In this document: piece by piece, positions 30,466-38,601 of the stretch
Position numbering within the stretch: the first letter of the stretch is position 1
Layout: every line of letters starts with the position of its first letter
DNA from: Kineothrix alysoides
GTDB lineage: Bacteria; Bacillota; Clostridia; Lachnospirales; Lachnospiraceae
Reading direction: 5' to 3'
DNA: 64,000 nt
NCBI RefSeq assembly: GCF_000732725.1
Contig: NZ_JPNB01000002.1
Coordinates: 1,860,001-1,924,000 of the forward strand
Made by a program: the position numbers and the translations under genes
Notes under the pieces: generated by a model
The model's input: the letters and a program-made list of their open reading frames with translations, nothing else
What the model was told of the DNA's origin: nothing
Databases searched by the model: none

Positions 30466-30599
30466 TTAGCATAAAATATCAATTTTTATACATTATCGAT
30501 TCATATTATATCAAATTTATTAAAACAAATATTTATTAAGTTTTTTTTAAGTCCATGGGAATAATTCCTTAATTATTTTACGGAGAAAGTTATTAATGA

Positions 30600-30615
30600 A
30601 AAAATGTGCTATAAT
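30600..30615 (+). promoter_or_regulatory. Extended -10 promoter of the GDSL lipoprotein gene
   Basis: TGCTATAAT (30607-30615) is an extended -10 element; the -35 region is weak (AAGTTA at 17 bases). It lies 75 bases before the start codon at 30690. Confidence 0.4.
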
Positions 30616-30689
30616 TTCAGTGTGCACATAAGTCAGTCTGATTTATACTTTGGTAACTAAAAAATTTATAAATTCCGGGAGGAATAACA

Positions 30690-31706
30690 ATGAGGAGAAA
30701 AATGAAAAAATATATTCTCTTAGCGATGCTTTTGTTTGTCGCAGGCTGTGGAACAGCAGCGAAAGAGCAGGATTTAGGAGAAGAGACGTCGCAGGGGGAG
30801 GTAACAGCGCAGGAAACGCCCAAGGCTACGGAAGAAATGAACAAGGAGAATGAGAAAGAACGGGAAGAATCCCAGCCGGAGGAAGGAATAGTGGTCGTTT
30901 CGCCGGAGGATTTAATAGAACCCGAAATCGAGGAGAAAGAAGTGACAGAAGCACCACCGGAGGTGCCTGATGGCAGCCGCCTGCAGATTGTCTTTCTTGG
31001 AGACAGCATTCTTGACGGTTATCGGAATGAAACCGGAATCGCGTCGATTACAGGGGCACTGTGCAATGCCGATGTGTACAATCTCGCGATGGGGGGAACG
31101 ACGGCGGCGTTAACGGAGTATGAAAGTGCTGTATATGAGAACTGGAGTTCCCGCAGCCTTCAAGGGGTAGTGCATGCGATTTGCGGTAACGTAGATGAGG
31201 GTATATTGAATGGCAGCAGGGCAGGAGAGGTGTTTGCTACCTGTGATTTCGACAAAACGGACTATTTTATTATTGAATACGGAATGAATGATTTTCTCAG
31301 TGCCATTCCGATAAACAACGATTCCAATACCAATCAGGAGTATACCTATGTTGGAGCTTTGAGAATTGCCATTAATCAGTTGCGGAGCAACTATCCCAAC
31401 GCGCAGATCGTTCTGTGTTCTCCAAACTATGCGCAGTTTTGGGGAAAGGATGGAGCATATCTGGGAGACGGTAACATGGTGGATAACGGGGGCGGTACGC
31501 TGGCGGCTTACTACCGTGTATGCGGCAATGTTTCCGCAGATGAGCACACGTTATTCCTAAATGCCTACGAAGGAATAGGTTTGAATACCTATTCGGCGGA
31601 TGAGTATTTGGAGGATGGCATCCATTTGTCGGAAAAAGGCCGCAGGAAATATGCGGAGAAGCTTTCGGAAGTTATTTTAGGATATGAAGAAACAAGGAAT
31701 AATTAA
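30690..31706 (+). CDS. SGNH/GDSL hydrolase lipoprotein
   Basis: The 338-residue protein has a lipoprotein signal (MKKYILLAMLLFVAGC, cysteine at about 21), a Glu/Gln-rich linker of about 75 residues, and an SGNH hydrolase domain from residue 95: FLGDSILDGYRNE (catalytic serine), a GG block, YGMNDFL (the GxND block) and DGIHLSEKGRRKYAE (Asp-His). It would remove or move acyl groups on an extracellular polymer. It is transcribed away from the MBOAT/SGNH pair on its left and ends at the hairpin at 31761-31790. Confidence 0.85.
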   Translation: MRRKMKKYILLAMLLFVAGCGTAAKEQDLGEETSQGEVTAQETPKATEEMNKENEKEREESQPEEGIVVVSPEDLIEPEIEEKEVTEAPPEVPDGSRLQIVFLGDSILDGYRNETGIASITGALCNADVYNLAMGGTTAALTEYESAVYENWSSRSLQGVVHAICGNVDEGILNGSRAGEVFATCDFDKTDYFIIEYGMNDFLSAIPINNDSNTNQEYTYVGALRIAINQLRSNYPNAQIVLCSPNYAQFWGKDGAYLGDGNMVDNGGGTLAAYYRVCGNVSADEHTLFLNAYEGIGLNTYSADEYLEDGIHLSEKGRRKYAEKLSEVILGYEETRNN

Positions 31707-31729
31707 TATTTGAACAATGCAATGTGAGA

Positions 31730-31758
31730 TTGCGGCAAATAGTAAAATATGTTAAAAT
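31730..31758 (+). promoter_or_regulatory. Promoter of the FkbH-ACP module
   Basis: TTGCGG (31730-31735), a 17-base spacer and TAAAAT (31753-31758). The predicted start (near 31765) lies downstream of an ATG at 31749, so that ATG cannot begin the FkbH protein. Confidence 0.5.
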
Positions 31759-31760
31759 AC

Positions 31761-31790
31761 AAGGCGGATGTTTTAGCATCCGTCTTTTTT
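31761..31790 (+). terminator. Terminator of the GDSL lipoprotein gene, overlapping the next promoter
   Basis: The stem AAGGCGGATG (31761-31770) with CATCCGTCTT (31777-31786), then TTTT. A transcript started at about 31765 would lose part of the left arm, so new transcripts could escape while those from the lipoprotein gene stop. Confidence 0.55.
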
Positions 31791-31877
31791 CATATAATTA
31801 GGAAAGTGGACGAAGCCTCCTTTTGTTCACCCAGAAAAAGAACTGATTCTAAAAAGAATTTGCAGGAGAAGCATAGA

Positions 31878-33656
31878 GTGAAAGCATTGGAGTATCCCTT
31901 TAATAGTGAATATATTTTAAAAAAGTCCAAGAGACTGAAGCGTGAACTTTTGGAAGAGTCTATGCCGCGCCTTAAGAAAAAGATAGCGGTACTGGGCGGG
32001 AGCACTACCCATGACATCGTACGTATGCTGGAGCTGTTTCTTTTGAATCAGGGAATCGAACCGGAATTTTATGAATCGGAATACGGGCAGTATTTTCAGG
32101 AAGCTATGTTCGAAAACGAGGAACTTTCTTCCTTTGCGCCGGATATCATCTTTTTTCATACGAGTAACCGGAATATTGCAGCATATCCGCAGATAGAGGA
32201 CAGCAAGGAGCAGGTCGAAGAATTGTTAGAAGAGCAATACGGACATTTTTCCTGTATGTGGGACAAGCTGAGAGATACGTACCATTGCCCGATCATACAG
32301 AATAACTTCGAATATCCGTTCTATCGCATGCTGGGAAATAAGGATGCCAGTGACATTCATGGACGCATCCGCTTTATCACGAGATTGAACGAGCGGTTTT
32401 ATGATTATGCACAGAATCATGAAAATTTTTATATTAACGATATAAACTATATGGCGGCGGCTTACGGCCTCGACAGATGGTCGGATCCATTTTACTGGCA
32501 TATGTATAAGTATTGCATGTGCATGCAGGCGATTCCTGAGTTCGCATTTAATTTATCCAATATTATCAAAGCTGTTTTCGGCAAAAATAAAAAGGCTCTG
32601 GTATTGGATTTGGACAACACGCTGTGGGGCGGCGTTGTGGGAGATGACGGAGCCGAGAATTTGGAAATCGGTCAGGAGACTTCCCTTGGACAGGTGTATT
32701 CCGAATTCCAGGGATATATAAAAGCGCAGAAGGAAATCGGAGTGATGCTAAATGTAAGCTCCAAGAATGAAGAGGAGAATGCGCTTGCCGGCCTGAGCCA
32801 CCCGGAAGGAATCTTGAAGCCCGAGGATTTTATTCTGATAAAGGCTAATTGGGAGCCGAAGAGCATAAATATAGACGCGATTGCCTCGGAGCTGAATATT
32901 TTGCCGGACAGCCTTGTGTTCGTAGACGATAATCCTGCGGAGCGGGAGATTGTCAGTGTGGATGTACCGGGAGTGGCTGTGCCGGATATAGGAAGGCCGG
33001 AACAATACATTCATATTCTTGATCGCTCCGGCTTCTTTGAAGTAACAGGGCTTTCACAGGACGATAGAAAGAGAAACGAAATGTACAAGGCCAATTTGCT
33101 CCGTGAAAAGCAGCAGGCAGGATTTGCAGATTACGCGCAGTACCTCCTCTCTCTTAGCATGCATGCAGTCATAAAGGCCTTCGAACCGATGTACATGTCG
33201 AGAATTGCCCAGCTTACTAATAAAAGCAATCAATTCAACCTGACGACCAAAAGATATACCCAAAGCGAAATCGAGCAGACCGCAGCGTCTGCAGATCACA
33301 TCGCCCTATATGGCAGGCTTGAGGATAAATTCGGAGATAACGGAATAGTTTCCGTTGTTATAGGCCGAAAGGAAAGCAGAGCACTGCATATTGAATTATG
33401 GATTATGAGCTGCCGCGTACTGAAAAGAGATATGGAATACGCCATGATGGATTGTCTTGTACAGGAGTGCAAGAAGGAAGACCTTCATACGATCTTAGGT
33501 TATTACTATCCCACGGCCAAAAACCAAATGGTAAAAAACTTTTATGACCTGCAAGGCTTCAGCAAGATAGAAGAGGATTCCGAAGGGAATACTACATGGG
33601 AATATAAAATTCCCGAAAACTATGAAAATAAGAATAAGGTCATAGAAGTAGTATAG
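31878..33656 (+). CDS. FkbH-like HAD-superfamily (HAD-IIIC) acyl-loading enzyme
   Basis: The GTG at 31878 has AGGAGA eight bases upstream and gives the usual N-terminus (KALEYPFNSEYILKKSKRLKRELLE); 592 residues. An N-terminal SGNH-like domain (VLGGSTTHD near residue 34) is followed by a HAD domain with LDLDNTLWGGVVGDDG near residue 240 (nucleophile and acid Asp), SSKNEEE and FVDDNPAERE. A GNAT-like C-terminal domain (about 420-592) includes NKSNQFNLTTKRY and YYYPTAKNQMV. FkbH-type proteins load glyceryl units from 1,3-bisphosphoglycerate onto a carrier protein. The adjacent carrier protein supports that role here. The acyl group is inferred. Confidence 0.85.
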   Translation: MKALEYPFNSEYILKKSKRLKRELLEESMPRLKKKIAVLGGSTTHDIVRMLELFLLNQGIEPEFYESEYGQYFQEAMFENEELSSFAPDIIFFHTSNRNIAAYPQIEDSKEQVEELLEEQYGHFSCMWDKLRDTYHCPIIQNNFEYPFYRMLGNKDASDIHGRIRFITRLNERFYDYAQNHENFYINDINYMAAAYGLDRWSDPFYWHMYKYCMCMQAIPEFAFNLSNIIKAVFGKNKKALVLDLDNTLWGGVVGDDGAENLEIGQETSLGQVYSEFQGYIKAQKEIGVMLNVSSKNEEENALAGLSHPEGILKPEDFILIKANWEPKSINIDAIASELNILPDSLVFVDDNPAEREIVSVDVPGVAVPDIGRPEQYIHILDRSGFFEVTGLSQDDRKRNEMYKANLLREKQQAGFADYAQYLLSLSMHAVIKAFEPMYMSRIAQLTNKSNQFNLTTKRYTQSEIEQTAASADHIALYGRLEDKFGDNGIVSVVIGRKESRALHIELWIMSCRVLKRDMEYAMMDCLVQECKKEDLHTILGYYYPTAKNQMVKNFYDLQGFSKIEEDSEGNTTWEYKIPENYENKNKVIEVV

Positions 33657-33736
33657 GAAAAGAATTGAAAGTCAAGAAGGTGTGAAAGCAAATCACTCAA
33701 AACGTGGCTTACTGTATGAAAAGGAAGGAAGTAATT

Positions 33737-33976
33737 ATGACTAGAGAAGAAGTATTTAAGACTTTAAGCGAAGTGTTTCAGGACGTATTTGACGATGAAA
33801 CCATTACAGTGAATGGAACGACTACCTCAGAGGATATCGAAGATTGGGATTCTCTGGAGCATATTAATCTGATTGCTGCAGTAGAGCAGGAATTCGGTAT
33901 GAAGTTTACCATGGGACAAGTGGTCACGATGAAGAATGTAGGCGAAATGGCTGATATTATTATCAGCCAGATTTAA
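33737..33976 (+). CDS. Acyl carrier protein
   Basis: ATG 33737 is preceded by AAGGAAG and gives 79 residues of typical carrier-protein length: MTREEVFKTLSEVFQDVF, then DIEDWDSLEHINLIAAVEQEFG with the serine of the D-S-L motif as the phosphopantetheine site, and FTMGQVVTMKNVGEMADII. An upstream in-frame start at 33704 has no good ribosome site. It follows the FkbH-like gene by 80 bases and is expected to carry the acyl group that FkbH loads, in the way DltC carries D-alanine. Confidence 0.85.
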   Translation: MTREEVFKTLSEVFQDVFDDETITVNGTTTSEDIEDWDSLEHINLIAAVEQEFGMKFTMGQVVTMKNVGEMADIIISQI

Positions 33977-33984
33977 GAGAAGCG

Positions 33985-34389
33985 TTAGGAGCGGACCTCC
34001 AACAGCTCTATCATCCCAAGACTTGCGTTCATTAAAAAGGTCACGCGCATATTCTCCAGAGCAGGAGCAGGTGTGGGCATATCGATGGCGGTATATCCGT
34101 TTTCGGTAAGGTATGCCAGGTCGTTTTCGAAGTTGCGTGATTCGTAGCAAAGATGATAAGGTGTGTTTTTATATTTTTTTAAAAGCCCGGCAACGACGGA
34201 GTCGGAACTGACCGGGGAGACAAGCTCTACTACGTATCCATCCTTCTCCATAAAACAAATATTGATCTTGCGGTAATCGTCATAGATGATATCCTGACGG
34301 AGCACATATCCCAGCTGCTGGAACTGTGCTGCTGCCGCATTTATTTTTTTCACTAAATATCCGATATGGTGTACTTTTAAATCTATCAT
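33985..34389 (-). CDS. VOC (glyoxalase/methylmalonyl-CoA epimerase-like) protein
   Basis: The 134-residue protein has the paired beta-alpha-beta-beta-beta layout of the vicinal-oxygen-chelate fold: VHHIGYLVKKINAAAAQFQQLGY in the first half and YHLCYESRNFENDLAYL in the second, with metal-ligand candidates His7 (in HHIGY), Glu near 59 (YVVELVSP), His near 78 and Glu near 128 (GMIELLE). This set of ligands matches methylmalonyl-CoA epimerase and glyoxalase-like proteins. It is on the opposite strand, nine bases after the carrier protein, yet sits inside the FkbH-ACP-MBOAT stretch. A role in epimerising or preparing the loaded acyl group is possible; that is inference. Confidence 0.7.
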   Translation of the reverse strand: MIDLKVHHIGYLVKKINAAAAQFQQLGYVLRQDIIYDDYRKINICFMEKDGYVVELVSPVSSDSVVAGLLKKYKNTPYHLCYESRNFENDLAYLTENGYTAIDMPTPAPALENMRVTFLMNASLGMIELLEVRS

Positions 34390-34418
34390 TGTATTTTCGG
34401 GTCCTCCTCATATTCGAT

Positions 34419-34449
34419 ATTACTATTCAGCCTTCGGCTTCCTGATAAC
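34419..34449. repeat. Fragment of the GTTACTATTCAGCC repeat element
   Basis: ATTACTATTCAGCC followed by TTCGGCTTCCTG is the complement of the right end of the element at 57698-57809 (CCAGGAAGCC...GGCTGAATAGTAAC). It also forms a small GCC/GGC hairpin. Confidence 0.5.
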
Positions 34450-34491
34450 AATTGATACCACGCTTGCAAGCCCGGAAAGGATTTCTTTTTT

Positions 34492-36027
34492 ATGGGAGCT
34501 ACGTTTACATCCTTTTATTTTTTGTGCTTTTATGCATGTATATTAATTATATATTATCTGATTCCCCCAAAAACGCAATGGGTATTTTTGCTTTTATCCA
34601 GCATCGCGTATTATTTGCTTTCCGGAAACGGCATACTAATTTTGTATCCGGTCTGCGCATGCCTTGCAGCATACGCGGGTATACGAATTATGAGCGGGAC
34701 GGATAACCTGAAGAAAAAAAGAGCTGCTATGGCAGGTGTGGTCTTACTGCTCGTCGGTTCTTTGGTGATGCTTAAGTATGTGAACTTCGGCATCAATACG
34801 GTAAATGGAATTGCAGGGATATTTGGAAGTGAGGAGGCGGTACTTACCGGATTTAAGTTTATGGTGCCGCTCGGAATTTCCTTTTATACTTTTTCCATCC
34901 TCGGCTATGTGATAGATGTGTATAATGGAATTGCCGTGCCTCAGAAGAACTTTTTCAAAACGGCGCTGTACGGCATGTATTTTCCTTCTATTTTATCAGG
35001 ACCGATTCTGCGGTATAGGGAGGACGGAGAACAATTTTTCACACATCATCCCTTCAATTATAGGGAAGTGACCTTCGGTTTACAGCGAATGGTGTGGGGA
35101 TTTTTCAAGACCTTGGTAATTTCCGAGAGAATGCGCTTTGTGGTGGATACGGTTTACGGTAATTACGGAGATTATCCCGGTGCATACATATGGCTGGCTA
35201 CGGTATGTTATGCGTTTCAGCTCTATACTAATTTCTCCGGCTGTATGGATATCGTCCTAGGAATGTCTCAGACTTTCGGTCTAAAGCTTCCCGAAAATTT
35301 CGAGACTCCCTTTTTTGCAAAGAATATTTCGGAATACTGGAGAAGATGGCATATTACGCTGGGCGTATGGATGAAGGAATATGTATTTTATCCGCTGCTT
35401 CGTACCGGAGTCTTTACCCGTCTTTCCAAAAATATGAGAGAACGGTTCGGTAAGAAGCGGGGAAAACAGCTCACGACCTTTCTTGCAATGTTCGTGCTTT
35501 GGTTTTCGGTGGGCATCTGGCATGGCGGGGATTGGAAGTATGTCATCGGTTCCGGTCTGCTGCACTGGTTCTACATCGTATCAGGAGAGCTTCTGACCCC
35601 TTTTTTTAATAAGTTTATGGAAAAGCTTCATATCGATCCGAAGAAAAGGTGGGTGGATGTACTGCGCATGCTGCGCACATTCTTCCTCGTAAACATCGGC
35701 TTCGTGTTCTTTCGGGCGGATAGCGCAGCGGATGCTTTTTATATGCTAAAGGGGGCGGTAAGCGTATGGAATGCCGTAATATTGTTTGACGGCTCCGTGT
35801 TTACGCTGGGGCTGGATTTTATAGAATTTACAATAGCGATAGTATCCCTGCTCATTCTGTTTGCGGTATCTGTTATGCAGCAGAAGGAAAGCGTCAGGGA
35901 ACGGATTGAGAAGAAGAAACTTCCCGTTCGGTGGATTATCTGGTATGCTCTTTTATTCTATACCATATTGCTTGGAAATTATGGACCGGGGTATAGTGCG
36001 GCGGAGTTTATCTATCAGGGCTTTTAA
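34492..36027 (+). CDS. MBOAT-family O-acyltransferase, second copy
   Basis: The 511-residue protein has about eleven helices and the family signatures: MVPLGISFYTFSILGYVIDVY near residue 125, PSILSGPILRYREDGEQFF, NFSGCMDIVLGMSQTFG near residue 250, YWRRWHITLGVWMKEYVFYP, and WFSVGIWHGGDW with the catalytic histidine near residue 345. It follows the FkbH, carrier protein and VOC genes with no dedicated SGNH gene next to it, unlike the two other MBOATs. In the Dlt system the MBOAT (DltB) uses an acyl-carrier protein as donor; the adjacent ACP suggests the same here. Ribosome site AAAGGAT at 34479. Confidence 0.88.
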   Translation: MGATFTSFYFLCFYACILIIYYLIPPKTQWVFLLLSSIAYYLLSGNGILILYPVCACLAAYAGIRIMSGTDNLKKKRAAMAGVVLLLVGSLVMLKYVNFGINTVNGIAGIFGSEEAVLTGFKFMVPLGISFYTFSILGYVIDVYNGIAVPQKNFFKTALYGMYFPSILSGPILRYREDGEQFFTHHPFNYREVTFGLQRMVWGFFKTLVISERMRFVVDTVYGNYGDYPGAYIWLATVCYAFQLYTNFSGCMDIVLGMSQTFGLKLPENFETPFFAKNISEYWRRWHITLGVWMKEYVFYPLLRTGVFTRLSKNMRERFGKKRGKQLTTFLAMFVLWFSVGIWHGGDWKYVIGSGLLHWFYIVSGELLTPFFNKFMEKLHIDPKKRWVDVLRMLRTFFLVNIGFVFFRADSAADAFYMLKGAVSVWNAVILFDGSVFTLGLDFIEFTIAIVSLLILFAVSVMQQKESVRERIEKKKLPVRWIIWYALLFYTILLGNYGPGYSAAEFIYQGF

Positions 36028-36104
36028 GAGCGGGAACGGGTTGTCTGCCGGTTATTTTGATAGACGGGCATGCGATACTCTGCTAAAATAGAAATAGTAT
36101 AAAG

Positions 36105-36141
36105 GAAATTATGTGTTACTGAAAACAAAGTGAACAGTAAC
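36105..36141 (+). repeat. GTTACT palindromic repeat, third copy
   Basis: GAAATTATGTGTTACTGAAAA...TGAACAGTAAC repeats the right end of the 10241-10373 element with several base changes. It ends three bases before an in-frame ATG at 36144 that is not the gene start. Confidence 0.55.
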
Positions 36142-36173
36142 ACATGATTGGAAGGAAACTGGAGAGAGTTAAA

Positions 36174-37115
36174 ATGGATAAAATTGCGGTTTTGATACCA
36201 TGCTACAATGAGGAAAAGACGATTGCAAAGGTAGTGGCCGATACGAAGAAGGCGCTGCCAGAGGCGGTGGTTTATGTATATGATAACAATTCTACGGATC
36301 GTACGGTTGAACTGGCGGCTGCGGCGGGTGCCGTAGTGCGGCATGAATATATGCAGGGAAAAGGGAATGTAATCCGCCGGATGTTCCGCGAAATCGATGC
36401 CCAGTGCTATGTCATGGTGGATGGAGATGACACTTATCCTATGGAATATGCTCCGGAGATGGTGGAGAAGGTGCTTGAACACCATGCGGATATGGTGGTG
36501 GGAGACAGGCTTTCCTCCACATATTTTACTGAGAATAAAAGGCCCTTTCACAATTTGGGAAACAGTCTTGTACGAGGCACGATCAATCGCCTGTTCGGAT
36601 GTAAAATCAAGGATATCATGACGGGATTTCGAGCATTCAGCTACGGCTTTGTCAAGACTTTTCCGGTACTTTCCAAGGGCTTTGAGATAGAGACAGAGAT
36701 GACCATACACGCAGTGTTTAACAACATGCAAATTGAAAATGTCATTGTGGATTACAGGGACAGGCCCGAGGGCAGCCAATCCAAGCTGAACACTTACTCG
36801 GACGGAATGAGAGTGCTTGGAACGATTGGAAGGCTGTATAAGGACTACAAGCCTTTCGGCTTTTTTTCTCTTCTGGCGCTTATTCTTGCGGTAATCGCTA
36901 CCGTATTCTTCATTCCAATACTGGTGGCTTTTATAAGAACGGGTGTGGTGGATAAGTTTCCTACGCTGTTTGTTTGCTGTTTCGTTATGCTGGCGGCAGT
37001 TCAGGCCTTTTTCTCCGGAATGATTTTGTCCAATATGGCACTGAAAAACAGAAGGGACTTCGAATTCCGTTTGAATATGATTCAGGGGAAGATAAAAAAT
37101 GATGACGTGGATTAA
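36174..37115 (+). CDS. GT2 polyprenyl-phosphate glycosyltransferase (GtrB-like)
   Basis: Start ATG 36174 follows GGAGAG at good spacing; the ATG ten codons upstream abuts a repeat and has none. The 313-residue enzyme has IAVLIPCYNEEKTI, YDNNSTDRTVE, the metal motif DGDDTY near residue 84, TGFRAFSYGF, and two C-terminal helices (FFSLLALILAVIATVFFIPI; FVCCFVMLAAVQAFFSGMI). It closely fits DPM1/GtrB enzymes that charge undecaprenyl phosphate with a hexose. It overlaps the following membrane gene by 17 bases and probably supplies its donor. Confidence 0.85.
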   Translation: MDKIAVLIPCYNEEKTIAKVVADTKKALPEAVVYVYDNNSTDRTVELAAAAGAVVRHEYMQGKGNVIRRMFREIDAQCYVMVDGDDTYPMEYAPEMVEKVLEHHADMVVGDRLSSTYFTENKRPFHNLGNSLVRGTINRLFGCKIKDIMTGFRAFSYGFVKTFPVLSKGFEIETEMTIHAVFNNMQIENVIVDYRDRPEGSQSKLNTYSDGMRVLGTIGRLYKDYKPFGFFSLLALILAVIATVFFIPILVAFIRTGVVDKFPTLFVCCFVMLAAVQAFFSGMILSNMALKNRRDFEFRLNMIQGKIKNDDVD

Positions 37116-38523
37116 TAAAATAAAAAAATATACAGCTTCTTTGGAAAAATGGGATATGGGCCTGCTCATCGTATGCTTGGGCTTCTATCTCTTTTTTCCG
37201 TTTTACGACGGACCGGTGTGGTGCGCGGATTCTCCCAGCTATGCAACTATGAACATTACGAGGGAGCCTTTGTATCCTACGTTTTTATGGATATTCCGCA
37301 GCCTGTTCGGCGAAGAAGGGTATCTCATGCCCGTGGTGATTGTTCAGAGCCTCTTGGCAGCGTATGCGACATGGAAGCTGGCTGTTACCGTAAAGAAATA
37401 TAAAGCCGGCAGCCGGCTGCTGGCTTTTTTGTCCGTATGCTTTCAGTTCGGTGTGACGTTTCTTTGCCGCTTTGTGGCAATTAGGGGTTCTTCGTATATC
37501 GACAGCATTATGACCGAAGGGCTCGGATTATCTCTCTATGTACTTTTTATCGTTCAGCTATACAAATATATCATGGAAGAAAAGAAGCAGAATCTGGCAG
37601 CTGCAGCATGCTTTGCCCTGCTTCTCGTTAATCTTCGCAAGCAGATGCTCCTCTCGCTTGCTTTGATGGCAGCAGTATTTATCCTGTATTATCTCATAAA
37701 AAAGAGGAACATGAAAAAGCTGCTGTTATTGCTGGGACTGACCGTATGCCTATTTTTTGCCGGCAAGCTTTCAGACCGCTTTTACAATTATTGTGTCAGG
37801 GGCGTTTGGATCGAACATTCCGGCAATTCTATGGGGATGCTGTGCACATTAATTTATACCTCTAAGGAGGGGGACGCTTCTTTGTTCGAGGATGAAACGG
37901 TGCGCGGTCTATATGAGGAGATACTTGCTCAGGCAAATGAGCAGGGACTTCGCAAGATGTATGCGCCTGAAGGATGGGTGGATTTATCTACTCATTATGC
38001 TGACAGCTACGATGCCATAGGTTATGGTATCATTAATCCGGTGGTTCAGGACTATATTGCAGAGCATTTCGAATATTCGGAAATAGATGCGGTACTTCAA
38101 TATGATGTATATTGTAATGCGATGGCAAAGACGCTGCTTTCCCAAGCAACACACTTTGATACGGGCGATTTGCTTCAGGTCTTTTTGGCAAATACGTGGA
38201 AGGGCTTTGTTAATTCTATCGCACGGGTGAATACTTATCTGAATTTTTACGCGGTTTTGGCATATGTGCTCTATCTTCTTTTGTACGTGTATTCTTCTTG
38301 CGAAGGCAACGAGCCAAAGGCAAGGCGAAAGAGGTGGAGGTTACCGGACAGTACGCTGACTATGGCAGAGATTGTGATTGGCGGAGTGATTGTGAATTCG
38401 ATTGTGGTAGGCGCCATGATATTTACGCAGCCCCGCTATATGATTTATAATATGGGGGTGTTTTATACAGCATTGTCTTTGTTGGCATATGATTTACTTC
38501 CTTGGAAGGGGAGAAAGCCGTGA
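37099..38523 (+). CDS. Polytopic membrane protein, GT-C-like
   Basis: The 474-residue protein has about ten helices. After the first (WDMGLLIVCLGFYLFFPFYDG) comes an outward loop with CADSPSYATMNITREPLYP, where D-S-P and the R-E-P-L-Y-P segment resemble the lipid-donor loop of GT-C (PMT/ArnT-like) enzymes. The last 110 residues are again hydrophobic. No specific family is recognised. It is coupled to the GT2 gene (overlap of 17 bases), so it likely uses that enzyme's polyprenyl-phosphate sugar to modify a glycan outside the membrane. Confidence 0.65.
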   Translation: MMTWINKIKKYTASLEKWDMGLLIVCLGFYLFFPFYDGPVWCADSPSYATMNITREPLYPTFLWIFRSLFGEEGYLMPVVIVQSLLAAYATWKLAVTVKKYKAGSRLLAFLSVCFQFGVTFLCRFVAIRGSSYIDSIMTEGLGLSLYVLFIVQLYKYIMEEKKQNLAAAACFALLLVNLRKQMLLSLALMAAVFILYYLIKKRNMKKLLLLLGLTVCLFFAGKLSDRFYNYCVRGVWIEHSGNSMGMLCTLIYTSKEGDASLFEDETVRGLYEEILAQANEQGLRKMYAPEGWVDLSTHYADSYDAIGYGIINPVVQDYIAEHFEYSEIDAVLQYDVYCNAMAKTLLSQATHFDTGDLLQVFLANTWKGFVNSIARVNTYLNFYAVLAYVLYLLLYVYSSCEGNEPKARRKRWRLPDSTLTMAEIVIGGVIVNSIVVGAMIFTQPRYMIYNMGVFYTALSLLAYDLLPWKGRKP

Positions 38524-38601
38524 GGTGTATTTCGGTAAAAATTTGGGGATTTTGAAGAAATATAATTTGAATGCGGATAAGGAAAAGGGTAAGGATGATA
38601 G

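Noticed and set aside
31749-31877. Upstream extension of the FkbH-like protein by 43 codons
   Set aside because: It overlaps the -10 box and terminator hairpin; the family N-terminus begins at 31878.
36144-36173. Earlier ATG of the GT2 gene
   Set aside because: It lies three bases after a repeat, has no ribosome site, and the conserved N-terminus starts at 36174.
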